Counted from the first letter of the stretch, positions 47,139-57,535 are shown. The stretch is DNA of 64,000 bases from Armatimonadota bacterium (GCA_029547025.1 JAKPQA010000144.1:62001-126000), one strand, 5' to 3'. Made by a program: numbers and translations. Notes: generated by a model not told the origin, from the sequence alone.

Positions 47139-48491
47139 CTACGGCGAGTAGTAGTTCCAATTCTGCTTCTGCCGGCGGTAGTGCTGCTGGCTCCGCGGGT
47201 GCGGCCGCTCCGGGTGAGGGTTGGGGCGCGCGTTCGAGTGGATGCGGATCGTCCCGCCCTCGTCGAGGGTCACGACCTCCTCGCGCGAGTCGCCGGCGAG
47301 GTCGACGGCGTAGATGAGCATGGCCTTGCCGGGGAACACCTCGACGAATCGGCCAGTGAGTGGAGCGACGATGGCGCCGGCACCGTTCCTGTGACGCTCT
47401 TTGGCCACCAGCTCGTCGGCCGCGTCACCATCCCAGTCGATGCGCGACACGCCCTCGATTCCGTGGCCGGTCCACCACTCCGGCTTATGGTCATTGATGT
47501 AGTACTTGGCGATCGTCTCACCGCTGGCGTCGAGGACCCAGGGGGCCTCCTCGTTCACGAACGGCTCCTCGTCCCCCCGGGGCGCCGTGCCGTCGCCGCC
47601 CGAGGAGCGGTTGAAGACCTCGAGGCCGGGCCGATCGGGGTCAAAGTCCCCCGCCGTGACCTTGTCCGGGTCCTCCCAGTTCCACGGGTTGAGGCTGCGG
47701 TAGACAATCTCGTTCGCGTTGACAACATCGGTGTGCGAGTTCGCCCCGCGCTGCTCGGCAAGTACGATCTCCAGCGGGTAGCCCGGGATCACATCGGCGA
47801 TGACGAAGCTGTCCATGTTGAGGTAGGCTCCACCCAGGTCCCAGGCGTTCATCCGGTGGCCGTCATCGTCGATGAGACTCGCCCCCGCCACCTCGTCCCT
47901 GCCATCGCCGTCGAGGTCGGCCGCCCGAAACGGACTGTGCTCGATGCCGCGGTACTCGTCCGTCTCCCAGAGCAACTCGCCGGTGTCCGCCCGGATCGCC
48001 GCGATGTGCGTCTGGTCGTACTGCAGCAAGATGTCACGGTCCCCCAGCCCCCGCAGGTCGGCGATGGCCATGGCCTGAATCGGCTTGGGAAGTTGCACCT
48101 CGCCGTCGCCTTCGCCCGTCTCGGCATCGAGGATCGCTACCCGCTGCGGACCCGAGAGGTACGCGACCTCCTGCTCGCCATCACCATCCAGATCACCGGC
48201 AATGGCGCACGGGTGCGCCGAGAAGGGCCAGAAGAACACCTCTCCGCGATACACCCACTTCGGCGTTCCCGACTGGTCGTAGGCCCCGATATGGCCCGGG
48301 CTCGTGACCACGAAGTCGAGTTGGCCATCGCCGTCGAGGTCGTGCACGAACAGGCCACCCTTCTCGGGGATGGGCTGGGCCAAAGGGAACTCGCGCAGAT
48401 CGACGCCCTCGGATAGGGGCTCCTGCGCGGGGGCGATGGGGAGCGCGAATGCGCTCTCGAAGACACAGAGAAGCAGCCACCGGCCGAGCAT
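47139..48491 (-). CDS. Secreted FG-GAP/VCBS beta-propeller protein
   Basis: 450 aa with signal peptide (LLLCVFESAFALPIAPAQ). At least four Ca-binding-like repeats, DLDGDGQLD, DLDGDGEQE, DLDGDGRDE and DWDGDAADE, spread over the chain in the manner of a propeller. The C-terminus QQHYRRQKQNWNYYSP recalls secreted propellers of the rhamnogalacturonan lyase type, though the catalytic identity is not established. The ATG at 48491 is preferred over a GTG at 48500 on the basis of the signal peptide and GAGGTG spacing. Confidence 0.75.
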   Translation of the reverse strand: MLGRWLLLCVFESAFALPIAPAQEPLSEGVDLREFPLAQPIPEKGGLFVHDLDGDGQLDFVVTSPGHIGAYDQSGTPKWVYRGEVFFWPFSAHPCAIAGDLDGDGEQEVAYLSGPQRVAILDAETGEGDGEVQLPKPIQAMAIADLRGLGDRDILLQYDQTHIAAIRADTGELLWETDEYRGIEHSPFRAADLDGDGRDEVAGASLIDDDGHRMNAWDLGGAYLNMDSFVIADVIPGYPLEIVLAEQRGANSHTDVVNANEIVYRSLNPWNWEDPDKVTAGDFDPDRPGLEVFNRSSGGDGTAPRGDEEPFVNEEAPWVLDASGETIAKYYINDHKPEWWTGHGIEGVSRIDWDGDAADELVAKERHRNGAGAIVAPLTGRFVEVFPGKAMLIYAVDLAGDSREEVVTLDEGGTIRIHSNARPNPHPERPHPRSQQHYRRQKQNWNYYSP

Positions 48492-48609
48492 CGGCGACAC
48501 CTCGCGGGTTCAGCGGTTCACACCACAATCTCGCGGCATTGGACACGTGATGAGTAGCCGGGTCACGCGGTGCCCGACCGTCGCAGGGCTTTCCTCCCGC
48601 GGGCGCCGC

Positions 48610-51123
48610 TCACTCCCCGGCCAGCCGGTACCTCAGCACCGCAGCTTGGGGCCGCTCGGGCATCGCGACGAGGAGACCATTGCCGAGCAGGTCCTCGCCG
48701 CTTACCCGCGTCGTCTCATCCGTTGCGAGGTCGGTGACCTCGTATGTCTTCCCAGCGTCGAGCCCCCGCAGCGGGAAGCGGGCCGCCTCGTAGGGGCTCC
48801 GGCCCCGGCGGAACACCTGCACCATGCCCTCGCCTCGCTCGGGAACATCGAACTGCCAGCCGACCCACTGGGCCTCGTCCCGCGTGTACGGCGTCAGCGG
48901 GTAGAAGTCGCCGTAGTAGCACCCGTTCACTGCCCGCCAGTCGGCGAGGAGCTCGCGAACGGCCTCCCAGTCGATCTCACGCACGCGGATGTCGATCCCT
49001 GAGCCCAGGCTGGGCGCCGCGTTGCTCCAGAAGGCATAGGGCTCTACCGGTGTAGCACCTCCGCCGTAGTAGCCCGCGTTGGAGCAGGCGACCGTGCCCG
49101 TGCCGTGATAGGGCACCCACATCGAGAGGCCGTAGGTCATGCACTGATGGCCGATGGGCTCGAACGCGTAGTCGCTTCGCCACAGCGGGACTGCCCGACG
49201 CAGCGTCTCCAGGTCAATGCGCCGCCCGCCGCTGGCGCAAGTATCGATGAGCATGTCCGGGTGTCGGCGGTGGAGTTCGTCCCAGTAGGCCAGCAGGCCC
49301 TCAACATGCCGGATCTCGGTGATGCCCTGGCGGTCCGGTGCGTCGTTGCTCCGCCAGAACCCCAGTGGGTCCATGTTGAAGTCCTGCCGATACACGTCGA
49401 TGCCCTGGTCGTTGATCAGCCTGTCGACGTGCTCGACGAGCCAACTCCACGCATCCGGGTTGCCAAGGTTCAGCAATCCGCCGCCTGCGCCGCCCAGGAT
49501 CCACTCCGGGTGGTTGTCGGCGAGCCAGGTACCGGCGGCCACGCGCTCCGGTTCGAACCAGACCAGGATCTCGATACCCCGAGCGTGGGCATGGTCGCTG
49601 ATGGGCTTCAGGCCGCGCGGGAACCGAGCGGGATCCACCTCCCAGGTGCCGACCTGGGGCCAGCCATGCTCCTGCACGTACCAGCCCGCATCCATCCACC
49701 AGGTGTCGAGGCCGAGTCTCTCCTCCTCATATCGGTCGATGTGCATGATCTGGTTCTCTTCGTTGGCGCCGATCATCTCCTCGTAGGCCCGGGAGCTCGA
49801 CGCGCGGAAAGCGGGCTCGGGCAGATTACCGCCAGGACGGTACATGCTGTGAGCCATCATCCAGCGCCGCCAGATGTTCTGTGCACGGATCCAATCACCG
49901 CCCTGCCAGGTCTGAACGACCATCAGTGGCGTGCGAATCTCCTCACCTGGCAAGAGCTTCAGGTGCGTCAGCTCCTGACCGGCCTTCAGGCGGACACCCA
50001 CGCCGCCATCGCGCAACCAGTCCGAAGCCCACTGACCGGGCCAACCCACGGCGATGATACGGCCCTCGCCGGCCCACTCCAGGTTGAAGTAGGACATGTC
50101 GGAGTTCGTCGGGCGCCCACCCGCTGCCGCGACGTGAAGCGTCGCGTTTGGCCTCAGCGGCGTCTGCAGCGGACCGAAGTCCGACGCGCTGCACACGGAG
50201 CCTACGTTGTGATGGAGAACGAATTCCCCGGATAGACTCCTCCGCCATCCGGTGTCCATGGGGAGGACGCTCTCGAGAATAGGCGTGTCCGCATCGCCCG
50301 AGTTGCTCAAGTGCAGCGTCCATTCCACCGTCGGGAAGTCGAGGTACTCGATGGCCTCCAGCCGGACGACCAGCCCGGTGGCGGGGTCGGTCCAGGTGAC
50401 CGTGTGGCGAGTCCTGTTGTCGTCGATCCCCTCGCTCTGAGCATCGCGCGACCAGGTGGGGAGCAGCTCGGCCGACGGCTTTCCGTCATAGGTGAACGAG
50501 AACAGCGGGCCAGGAAGCGAGGTCCCGAGCTGGCCTGCGTCGAGCATCGGCAGGTCGCCGAGCCACACGGTCGTGCCATCGGCCATCTCGACCCGCGCCT
50601 CGGCCCAGTCAGACTGGTCGCAAGCGATGCCGTCGCCCGCATCGCCGACCTCGAGCACCAGCTCACGGGAGCCCGCCAGATCAACCGAGACTGGCACGGC
50701 CGCCATGCCCTCGCGCATCACGTCGGAGCGAAAAGCCTGCGCGCCGCCAACGCTCACCGAGAAGACCACGCTCCCGCGGCCGGGCCGCGTCTGCTCGTTG
50801 CTGTCGACGCCGATCTGGGCGGTGAACGTCTTCCCCGGGCCGGGCAGCCGCACAACGACGTGGCTCACCGCATGGCAGAACAGGCCACGGTCGAAGACCT
50901 GGTCGACGATGCGCAGCTTCCCGCCGTTGCGCTCGTTCGGCTGAACGGGGTCGTTGTTGGCCAGCACGATGAGCCCGGCCGGGCCCTCGGCAACCCCCTC
51001 GCCGAGGATCTTCTCAGCCACCCAAGCGTGGGAGGCGGCGAGCTCCTGAGGGGTGGCTGCGACAGCTCCGGCCACCTGTGTTGCGGCGGCCATCGCGGCC
51101 AGTGTGGTCAGTGCAATCTGCAT
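48610..51123 (-). CDS. Secreted GH36-type alpha-galactosidase with NPCBM domain
   Basis: 837 aa. Signal peptide, then an NPCBM-like sandwich (residues ~30-185: RGLFCHAVSHVVVRLPGPGKTF), an N-terminal super-sandwich, a GH36/GH27-type barrel and a C-terminal beta domain. Catalytic landmarks: DTWWMDAGWY, the nucleophile Asp in VYRQDFNMDP, and the acid/base region CASGGRRIDLETLRRAVPLWRSDY. WNGW-type variation is not visible; GNPDAWSWLVEHVDRLI matches the family. Acts outside the cytoplasm on alpha-galactosides, substrate not defined. Confidence 0.9.
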   Translation of the reverse strand: MQIALTTLAAMAAATQVAGAVAATPQELAASHAWVAEKILGEGVAEGPAGLIVLANNDPVQPNERNGGKLRIVDQVFDRGLFCHAVSHVVVRLPGPGKTFTAQIGVDSNEQTRPGRGSVVFSVSVGGAQAFRSDVMREGMAAVPVSVDLAGSRELVLEVGDAGDGIACDQSDWAEARVEMADGTTVWLGDLPMLDAGQLGTSLPGPLFSFTYDGKPSAELLPTWSRDAQSEGIDDNRTRHTVTWTDPATGLVVRLEAIEYLDFPTVEWTLHLSNSGDADTPILESVLPMDTGWRRSLSGEFVLHHNVGSVCSASDFGPLQTPLRPNATLHVAAAGGRPTNSDMSYFNLEWAGEGRIIAVGWPGQWASDWLRDGGVGVRLKAGQELTHLKLLPGEEIRTPLMVVQTWQGGDWIRAQNIWRRWMMAHSMYRPGGNLPEPAFRASSSRAYEEMIGANEENQIMHIDRYEEERLGLDTWWMDAGWYVQEHGWPQVGTWEVDPARFPRGLKPISDHAHARGIEILVWFEPERVAAGTWLADNHPEWILGGAGGGLLNLGNPDAWSWLVEHVDRLINDQGIDVYRQDFNMDPLGFWRSNDAPDRQGITEIRHVEGLLAYWDELHRRHPDMLIDTCASGGRRIDLETLRRAVPLWRSDYAFEPIGHQCMTYGLSMWVPYHGTGTVACSNAGYYGGGATPVEPYAFWSNAAPSLGSGIDIRVREIDWEAVRELLADWRAVNGCYYGDFYPLTPYTRDEAQWVGWQFDVPERGEGMVQVFRRGRSPYEAARFPLRGLDAGKTYEVTDLATDETTRVSGEDLLGNGLLVAMPERPQAAVLRYRLAGE

Positions 51124-51207
51124 GGTTCACCTCGCGCGGTGTGTGTGTCGGGTTCACTAGCGAGGTTCGCCCGCGCGCGCGTCGCCGCCTCCAGCGCAAC
51201 CCTCGAG

Positions 51208-51230
51208 CGGCACCGGACTCCGTGCCGGTG
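51208..51230. terminator. Hairpin between UroD-like and alpha-galactosidase genes
   Basis: CACCGG/CCGGTG (or CGGCAC/GTGCCG) stem in the 179-bp gap; no T tract. Possible end of the AAC(3)-UroD transcript, which reads leftward into this gap. Confidence 0.4.
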
Positions 51231-51302
51231 GCCCAGGCGGCCCGCCCGGGGAGCCTGGCTACCCCCGCTGGCTCCGCCGACTCGGCCGGCTCCGCTCAAC
51301 GC

Positions 51303-52556
51303 CTACCCACCCCGCCCGATGAGCCGCCGCACGATCCGGCACGCCTCGGCCACGCGGTCCTTCATCGTGCCGTCGAGCGTGCACGTGTCGCGGAAGATGA
51401 GCTCGACGAACCGGCCCTCGGCCGCCCCGAGCGTCTCCCGGATGTGCGCTTCGAACTCCGCCGCGTCGAACCGCGCCCCGCACAGCTTCATCGGGTGCGG
51501 CTTGCGCGAGAGCACCACCGTGTCGCCGACCGCTGCGGCCAGTGAGTGCTGGTCGCACCAGGGCGACATCGTCACCTTGCGGATGTTTGTCATTCCGCGC
51601 AGCGTCGGCCAGAAAGCGTGTACCGCCTCGCAGCAGCCGTAGTAGACGAGGCCGAACCGATCCGCGAGGCGCTTCTGATAGGGATAGATGAAGTCCGCGT
51701 ACATCGCGGGCGAGAGCCCCACGGCCTCCTGCGCCTCGATCCACACCCAGCAGTCCATCGCGCCGAGCGGTTCCCCCTGTGCGCGGTCCGACCTCGGCAG
51801 TTCGTCGGTGAGCCCGCAACTCCCCGAGCCCACGTCCATCTCGTGGCTGTTCGGCGTGATCAGCCGCTCAGCCTCGAGCCAGTCGATGAACCGCTCCGCG
51901 TCCTGGGTGATGAACTCCAGCAGCCGGTGCACGGTCTCGGGCTGGTCCACCATGGCGATGTAGAGGTCGTCCATGCCAACCAGATGCACGGCGCGCCCCA
52001 CCAGGCCGGTTCCCGCGAAGGTCACATCGTGTCCAACGATCCGCACGGGCAGAATGTCGCCGAAGGCGTCCTGCGCCATCTCAGCCCGACGCTGGGTCTC
52101 CGCCCGGTCGACGGAGCACTCCGTCGGCCGCAGCTTGTGGAAGCTGTTCGCCAGGTCGGCGAGGGGCGTGTTCGTCTCATACCCAAGATCCCGCCCCGTG
52201 GCGTCGGGCGCCCGCCGAACGCCCAGCTCCGGGCAGATCGATGTGCGGTCGATGACCCAGTTGATGCCGCAGAAGGGGGGAAAGACGCGGTCATCGTCGA
52301 TGAGCTCGTGGTTCGTCAGTGCTCGGAGCAGCCCATACTCGAGCCCCCGCTCGAACTCGCCCTCGCACTCAGGCGGGGGCGTCAGGTCGGCGAAGAACGT
52401 GCCGTTGTCCTCGATCTGGAACGGGACGGTGCGCTCCTCGAGCTGGTTCGTCCTGCGCCAGACATGACGCCGCGCGTCCATGGCGGCACTCATGGTCATC
52501 TCCGCATATCGCTGCGCCACGACACGCAAGCGGTTCCGGTCGCTCCGCGATATCAT
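51303..52556 (-). CDS. Uroporphyrinogen decarboxylase (URO-D) family protein
   Basis: 417 aa with URO-D/MtaA-like features: VGHDVTFAGTGLVGRAVHLVGMDDLYIAMVDQPE, EAVGLSPAMYADFIYPYQKRLADRFGLVYYGCCE and VLSRKPHPMKL. The superfamily includes heme-pathway decarboxylases and cobamide-dependent methyltransferase activators. No heme genes are nearby, so a methyltransferase-like or orphan role is more likely. The ATG overlaps the stop of the AAC(3)-like gene by 1 bp (TGATG), giving coupled translation. Confidence 0.82.
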   Translation of the reverse strand: MISRSDRNRLRVVAQRYAEMTMSAAMDARRHVWRRTNQLEERTVPFQIEDNGTFFADLTPPPECEGEFERGLEYGLLRALTNHELIDDDRVFPPFCGINWVIDRTSICPELGVRRAPDATGRDLGYETNTPLADLANSFHKLRPTECSVDRAETQRRAEMAQDAFGDILPVRIVGHDVTFAGTGLVGRAVHLVGMDDLYIAMVDQPETVHRLLEFITQDAERFIDWLEAERLITPNSHEMDVGSGSCGLTDELPRSDRAQGEPLGAMDCWVWIEAQEAVGLSPAMYADFIYPYQKRLADRFGLVYYGCCEAVHAFWPTLRGMTNIRKVTMSPWCDQHSLAAAVGDTVVLSRKPHPMKLCGARFDAAEFEAHIRETLGAAEGRFVELIFRDTCTLDGTMKDRVAEACRIVRRLIGRGG

Positions 52557-53320
52557 CAACTTCGCTCCTCGCGCTCGACGAAATAGTACGGTTCCCGCCC
52601 GATGGTCTCCACAGCCATCGGCCACATGACTGCCGCCTCGATCACATGGGCCGTCGCTTCGAGCACCGGCCCCGCGCGCAGTGCTTCGGGGGGCAGAATC
52701 CACGCCAGCCTCTCGTACCGCTGCCGCCAGCCCGCAAACGCATGGCGACGAACGCGCAGGCGTGTTTCGCGGCCGTCAAACAGGACCACGCGGTACTCAA
52801 CTGTTGCCCCGAACAGATACGGAGCCTCGGCCACCTCCTCGACGGCGTGCATCGACGTGTTCGGTGCCAGGCCGCAGCCCAGCATGACGATCTGCCCCCC
52901 GATGTCCGGAAGCGCCCGGAATGCCGAATGTGGCCCACACGGCGTGTCGTCGAGCTGCTGCTTCGCGAGCAGCTCCTCGGCCCGTGGCCCCACGCCGCAC
53001 ACCGAGTGCGTTGGGCTCACGCTGCGGAGCGTCCCGGGCCGCGTGCGGAAGTACTCGGGGATCGCCCCAACGCACGAGGGCGTCCTCCGCACGTCGAACA
53101 CCGGGTTGGCCGCGTGGACCGTCGCGTAACTGAGGGCCGGCAGGAGCAGCGTGCCTTCCGGTCCTATCGCCTCGAGGAGCCCGAGGATCACCGTCTCGGG
53201 CCCACCGGGCACCCGCCCCAACGACTTGAGCGACGAGTGGACCAGTACCGTCCCGCCACTCCGGACTCCCGCGCCGATAAGCCCCTCGGCAATGCGTGCT
53301 GCCGCGTCTCGCTGATCCAT
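52556..53320 (-). CDS. AAC(3)-family N-acetyltransferase
   Basis: 254 aa. [32 protein letters not shown] and [13 protein letters not shown] match the aminoglycoside 3-N-acetyltransferase/YokD fold, including the catalytic-site His in PTHS. Chromosomal members of this family mostly have unknown amine substrates; coupling to a URO-D gene in a sugar region gives no hint of drug resistance. The ATG at 53320 with GGGGAGG is chosen; the longer frame to 53431 crosses the promoter region of glpK. Confidence 0.85.
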   Translation of the reverse strand: MDQRDAAARIAEGLIGAGVRSGGTVLVHSSLKSLGRVPGGPETVILGLLEAIGPEGTLLLPALSYATVHAANPVFDVRRTPSCVGAIPEYFRTRPGTLRSVSPTHSVCGVGPRAEELLAKQQLDDTPCGPHSAFRALPDIGGQIVMLGCGLAPNTSMHAVEEVAEAPYLFGATVEYRVVLFDGRETRLRVRRHAFAGWRQRYERLAWILPPEALRAGPVLEATAHVIEAAVMWPMAVETIGREPYYFVEREERS

Positions 53321-53417
53321 CCAGCACGACCTCCCCGTCCGATGCCCGAAGGCCTCGGCGACCCATGTCCGGAATCCCGTATCACGCACCGCAGACCGCG
53401 GGGAAGGGGCTTCGCCG

Positions 53418-54908
53418 TTGTCCCGGTACATCCTGTCACTCGATCAGGGCACCACCAGCTCCCGCGCCATCATCCTCGATCATCAGGGCGCCATCGTCGC
53501 CCAGGCCCAGCGCGAGATCACCCAAATCTACCCTCAGCCTGGATGGGTGGAACACGACCCGCGCGAGATCCTCGGCACCCAGCGCGTGGCTGCGCGCGAG
53601 GCCCTGGCTCGGGCTGGCCTGGCCGCTGCCGAGATCATCGCCATCGGGATCACCAACCAGCGTGAGACCACGATCGTATGGGATCGCCACACCGGCGAGC
53701 CCGTGTGCAACGCCATCGTCTGGCAGTGCCGGCGAACTGCGCCGCTGTGCGAGGAACTCGCCCGGCAGGGCGCCGCCGACCTCATCCGCGCTCGCACCGG
53801 CCTCGTCATCGATCCCTACTTCTCGGCAACCAAAGTGCGGTGGATCCTCGAACACGTTCCCGATGCTGAGCGGAGGGCCCAAGCGGGCGACCTGCTGTTT
53901 GGCACCGTGGACTCATGGCTCATCTGGAACTTCACAGGCGGCCGCGCTCACGTCACCGACCCCTCCAACGCCTCCCGCACCATGCTCTACAACATCCACC
54001 AGCGGAGGTGGGATGAGGAGCTCCTCCGCCTGCTCGGCATCCCTCCGGCCATGCTGCCCGCGGTGCGGCCCACCAGCGGCGTGTTCGAGATGACCACGGC
54101 CGACTTCCTGGGCACGCCCGTGCCCGTCGCCGGCGCCGTGGGCGATCAGCAATCGGCGCTCTTTGGTCAGTGCTGCTTCGACGCCGGCTCGGCCAAAAAC
54201 ACCTACGGCACGGGCTGCTTCGCGCTGATGAACACCGGCGACCGGCCTGTCGCCTCGGCCCACGGCCTGCTGACCACGGTCGGCTGGGAGATCAATGGCG
54301 AGACAACCTACGCCCTCGAGGGTAGCGTGTTCGTGGCCGGAGCGGCCGTCCAGTGGCTGCGGGATGAGCTCGGGCTCATCGAGAGCGCAGCCGAGAGCGA
54401 AAGCCTCGCGCGATCCGTCCCCGATGCCAATGGCGCGTACCTCGTCCCCGCCTTCGTGGGCTTGGGTGCGCCCCACTGGGATATGAACGCCCGAGGCGTC
54501 CTCGTTGGCCTCACGCGGGGCACGACCAAGGCCCATGTCGTCCGCGCATGCCTCGAGTCCATCGCCTACCAGTCGGCCGACATGCTGGCCGTGATGGCCG
54601 AAGACCGAGGGGCTCCGCTGGCCGAACTCCGCGTCGATGGCGGCGCCAGCGCCAACGACCTGCTGCTGCAGTTCCAGGCCGACATCCTCGGCGTGCCCGT
54701 GCTGCGACCCGTCGATGTCGAGACCACGGCGCGCGGCGCTGCCTTCCTGGCCGGACTGGCCGTGAACTACTGGAGCGGCCCGGATGAGCTCGCCGCCTGC
54801 AACGACACGGGCCGGCGCTTCGAGCCTAGCATGGACGCAGGCCAGCGCGCCCGCCTGCTGGCTGGATGGCACCGCGCGGTGGACCGCGCCAGGGACTGGG
54901 AACGGTGA
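53418..54908 (+). CDS. glpK: Glycerol kinase
   Basis: Phosphorylates glycerol to glycerol 3-phosphate with ATP. 496 aa, normal size, FGGY family: [44 protein letters not shown]-like ([11 protein letters not shown]), [18 protein letters not shown] and [18 protein letters not shown]. The TTG start is supported by a GGGGAAGGGG ribosome binding site and alignment of [10 protein letters not shown] with the family start. No glpF or glpD nearby. The stop overlaps the beta-helix gene as GTGA. Confidence 0.95.
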   Translation: MSRYILSLDQGTTSSRAIILDHQGAIVAQAQREITQIYPQPGWVEHDPREILGTQRVAAREALARAGLAAAEIIAIGITNQRETTIVWDRHTGEPVCNAIVWQCRRTAPLCEELARQGAADLIRARTGLVIDPYFSATKVRWILEHVPDAERRAQAGDLLFGTVDSWLIWNFTGGRAHVTDPSNASRTMLYNIHQRRWDEELLRLLGIPPAMLPAVRPTSGVFEMTTADFLGTPVPVAGAVGDQQSALFGQCCFDAGSAKNTYGTGCFALMNTGDRPVASAHGLLTTVGWEINGETTYALEGSVFVAGAAVQWLRDELGLIESAAESESLARSVPDANGAYLVPAFVGLGAPHWDMNARGVLVGLTRGTTKAHVVRACLESIAYQSADMLAVMAEDRGAPLAELRVDGGASANDLLLQFQADILGVPVLRPVDVETTARGAAFLAGLAVNYWSGPDELAACNDTGRRFEPSMDAGQRARLLAGWHRAVDRARDWER

Positions 54909-56164
54909 GAGAGCCGCCGAAGAGCAAGGTGGGCGACCAAGCTCCAGCGAAGCCTTCTGCCATGGTCACGATTCGAGGCGGCGACGGGTGCCGCGACGAC
55001 ACCTTACGGATACAGCGTGCCCTCGACTCCCGCTGCGCCCGCGTCTACTTGGCCCCACCCGAGCGGCACTACCTGATCAGCCGCCCGCTCCGAATCTACT
55101 CGAACCAGACACTTGAGGCAGACCGGTCCACAGTCGTGCGCCTCGCACCCGGCAGCGATTGCCTCATGCTCCGCAACGCCGACTCTGACCGAGGAAACGA
55201 GCACATCGCCATCGTCGGCGGCATCTGGGACATGGACAACGCCAACCAGTCGCTCGCCGAGTACCAGCGCACGCGCGACTGGCACGGCGACTACGACCCC
55301 GAGCGTTACCTCGGCGTCCTCCTCAGGATGGACCGCGTCAAGGGCCTGTGCCTGCGCGACCTCACCCTCAAGGATCCGGTGACATTCGGCACCCAGCTCG
55401 GGAACCTCGACCAGTTCACCATCGAGGGCATCACCTTTGACTACAACCTGGCGCGCACCAACATGGACGGCATCCACATCCACGGCAACTCGCGGTGCGG
55501 CCGCATCGCGAACATCCAGGGCACCACCAACGACGACTTGGTCGCGCTGAACGCCGACGATGGCGGCATCTACGAGATGAGCCGAGGGCCCATCGAGGAC
55601 ATCCTGGTCGACGGGCTCTTCTCGCAGAACGGCTACACGGCCGTACGGCTGCTCTCGGCCGGTTCGCCGCTGAGGCGCGTCCGCATCGCCAACGTGTTCG
55701 GCACCTACCGCTACAATGCGGTCTCGCTCACGAACCACCAGGTGCACCCGGGCAGCGAGAGCACCTTCGACGACATCTCGGTCGCAGGCTTGACATGCTC
55801 CAAGTCGACACGCAGGATGGACGTCGACACCAGCGTGCCCGGCTGGCCGGGCCACTCCCTCGTGTGGGTCGACGCCCCAGCGAAGGTCTCGTGCCTCGCC
55901 GTCTCGGACTTCCACCGAACCGAGGACGCCTGGCCGGCGGAGACTATCTCCATCATGCCGGGCGCCGAGGTCGCGTCGCTCCAGCTCGCCAACGTCTCGG
56001 TGACCAACCGCACCCGCTGCCCCATCGATGTGCTGACGAACCGCGGCGCCATCGGCCAACTGTCGATGTCCAATGTGGTCGCGATGGCCGACCCCGGCTG
56101 CCCGCGAGGCGTGGCCGTCCGCAACGAGGGCAGTATCGACGAGGTCGGCGGGCAACGGCCCTGA
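54905..56164 (+). CDS. Parallel beta-helix protein (pectate-lyase/GH28-like)
   Basis: 419 aa of right-handed beta-helix repeats: [77 protein letters not shown]28-like Asp residues appear in NMDGIHI and NDDLVALN. No signal peptide, so it may be cytosolic, or the start may be wrong: GTG 54905 (overlapping glpK) is chosen, and ATG 54962 is the alternative. Substrate unknown. Confidence 0.75.
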   Translation: MREPPKSKVGDQAPAKPSAMVTIRGGDGCRDDTLRIQRALDSRCARVYLAPPERHYLISRPLRIYSNQTLEADRSTVVRLAPGSDCLMLRNADSDRGNEHIAIVGGIWDMDNANQSLAEYQRTRDWHGDYDPERYLGVLLRMDRVKGLCLRDLTLKDPVTFGTQLGNLDQFTIEGITFDYNLARTNMDGIHIHGNSRCGRIANIQGTTNDDLVALNADDGGIYEMSRGPIEDILVDGLFSQNGYTAVRLLSAGSPLRRVRIANVFGTYRYNAVSLTNHQVHPGSESTFDDISVAGLTCSKSTRRMDVDTSVPGWPGHSLVWVDAPAKVSCLAVSDFHRTEDAWPAETISIMPGAEVASLQLANVSVTNRTRCPIDVLTNRGAIGQLSMSNVVAMADPGCPRGVAVRNEGSIDEVGGQRP

Positions 56165-56572
56165 TGTTGTCCCTCCGTGCGGTGGATGCGGCGGCCGCCC
56201 TACGGCCCTCTCCACGCCTTCAGCCGCACACACGAATGGATGTGCAGCGGCCGCACGGTGAAGGATAGCCGTCCGTCACGCCAGTCCGCGTGCAGGGGCT
56301 CATGCCCGGGAGCCGGGGTCATCGACTCGGCAGAGCGCCACACCGGATGGAGATGCCAGACGGCGCTAGCGTCGGGATGCCGTAGACACTCCGTCCCGAC
56401 CTGGCTTCTGAATGTGGTGACGCCACTGTGTCCTTTGGCGTAGCGGAGGATGAACTTCGGCCGAACCGGACGGGAGCGCGTCCACCGCCGTTGGCAGGTG
56501 TCTGCCCGCGCGGCGGCGCATTCCCGCAGCACCACAACGTCGGCACCTCCGACGCCTGGAGGGGGCTACGCC
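56165..56572. other. 408-bp gap with a possible gene remnant on the minus strand
   Basis: No intact gene recognised. On the minus strand, 56200-56460 encodes a protein-like stretch (GVTTFRSQVGTECLRHPDAS, then GRLSFTVRPLHIHSC) that looks like the C-terminus of a secreted beta-rich protein, without a plausible start. The ribosome binding site of the SUMF1 gene (GGAGGGGG) is at 56558. Confidence 0.35.
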
Positions 56573-57535
56573 ATGTGTGACCGGTGTGAGCAGGACCACG
56601 GCGGCGACGTGGGTTGCGACCCCAACTGCACAGCACGATGCGCACCGCCGGGCCAGGTGGACCGACGCCGGTTCATCTTGGCGACCTCCCGTGTCGCCCT
56701 GGCCACGGCGGTCGGCCTCAGCGGCGTGCGCGATCTGGCGTGGGGCCAACAGGCACTGCAGACCACCAAGAACGCCCTCGGCATGGAGCTGACGCTCATC
56801 GCGCCCGGCACGTTCCGCATGGGCAGCGAGGACAACGACGACGAGAAGCCCCCGCATGATGTGACCATCAGCAAGCCCTTCTGGCTCGCAGTGTGCGAGA
56901 CCAGCAACGCGGACTATCGCCGCTTCGTCGAGGCCGCCGGCCACGGCGAGCCCGGCGTCGCCGTCCCCTCGAAGAAGGGCATCGTGCCCTGGAAGAACCC
57001 CATGTACCGGGCCGACGAGCAGCCCGTGGTCTGTGTGACCCACGATGACGCCGTCGCCTTCTGTGCATGGCTGAGCGAGACCGAGGGTGCCACCTACCGA
57101 CTGCCTACCGAGGCCGAGTGGGAGTACGCCTACCGTGGTGGCACAACCAGCCGCTTCTATTGGGGCGACGAGCCGGCCGGGAGAGAGGCCGCATACTTCT
57201 CGAAGCCTTGGCCCGAAGAGACCCAGCAGGCGCCGGGCTACCAGGAGATCCCTTGGGGCCTGCTCAGTGTCCTCCCCGTGTCGTGCGAGGAACGGAACGC
57301 CCACGGGCTCTGCCACATGGCGGGGAACGTCTGGGAGTGGGTCGCCGACTGGTATGGCCCCTACGCCGCAGACGCCCAGACCGACCCGATAGGCCCCGCC
57401 GAGGGCACCCAGCGGGTAACGCGCGGGGGCTCGCGGTTCCACGCGAGCCGCGTCGCGACTGCCTCCGTGCGCCGGCCGATGGACCCGGACACCTGCTGCC
57501 ACAACCGCGGCTTCCGCGTCGTGCGCGAGGCGTAG
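56573..57535 (+). CDS. Tat-exported SUMF1/FGE-fold protein
   Basis: 320 aa. N-terminal Cys/His segment, then a twin-arginine signal (DRRRFILATSRVALATAVGL) and a formylglycine-generating-enzyme fold: GTFRMGSEDNDDEKPPH, YRLPTEAEWEYAYRGG, CHMAGNVWEWVADWYG and TRGGSRFHASRVATASVRR. The two catalytic Cys of true FGE, expected just after RGGS, are not present, so it is unlikely to activate sulfatases. No sulfatase gene in the window. Start at 56573 with GGAGGGGG; the frame upstream is not protein-like. Confidence 0.87.
   Translation: MCDRCEQDHGGDVGCDPNCTARCAPPGQVDRRRFILATSRVALATAVGLSGVRDLAWGQQALQTTKNALGMELTLIAPGTFRMGSEDNDDEKPPHDVTISKPFWLAVCETSNADYRRFVEAAGHGEPGVAVPSKKGIVPWKNPMYRADEQPVVCVTHDDAVAFCAWLSETEGATYRLPTEAEWEYAYRGGTTSRFYWGDEPAGREAAYFSKPWPEETQQAPGYQEIPWGLLSVLPVSCEERNAHGLCHMAGNVWEWVADWYGPYAADAQTDPIGPAEGTQRVTRGGSRFHASRVATASVRRPMDPDTCCHNRGFRVVREA

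Noticed and set aside
52556-53320. Aminoglycoside resistance gene
   Set aside because: The family is broad and mostly chromosomal; context is a URO-D/sugar region with no mobile element.
56573-57535. Sulfatase-activating formylglycine-generating enzyme
   Set aside because: Catalytic Cys pair absent and no sulfatase gene in the window.
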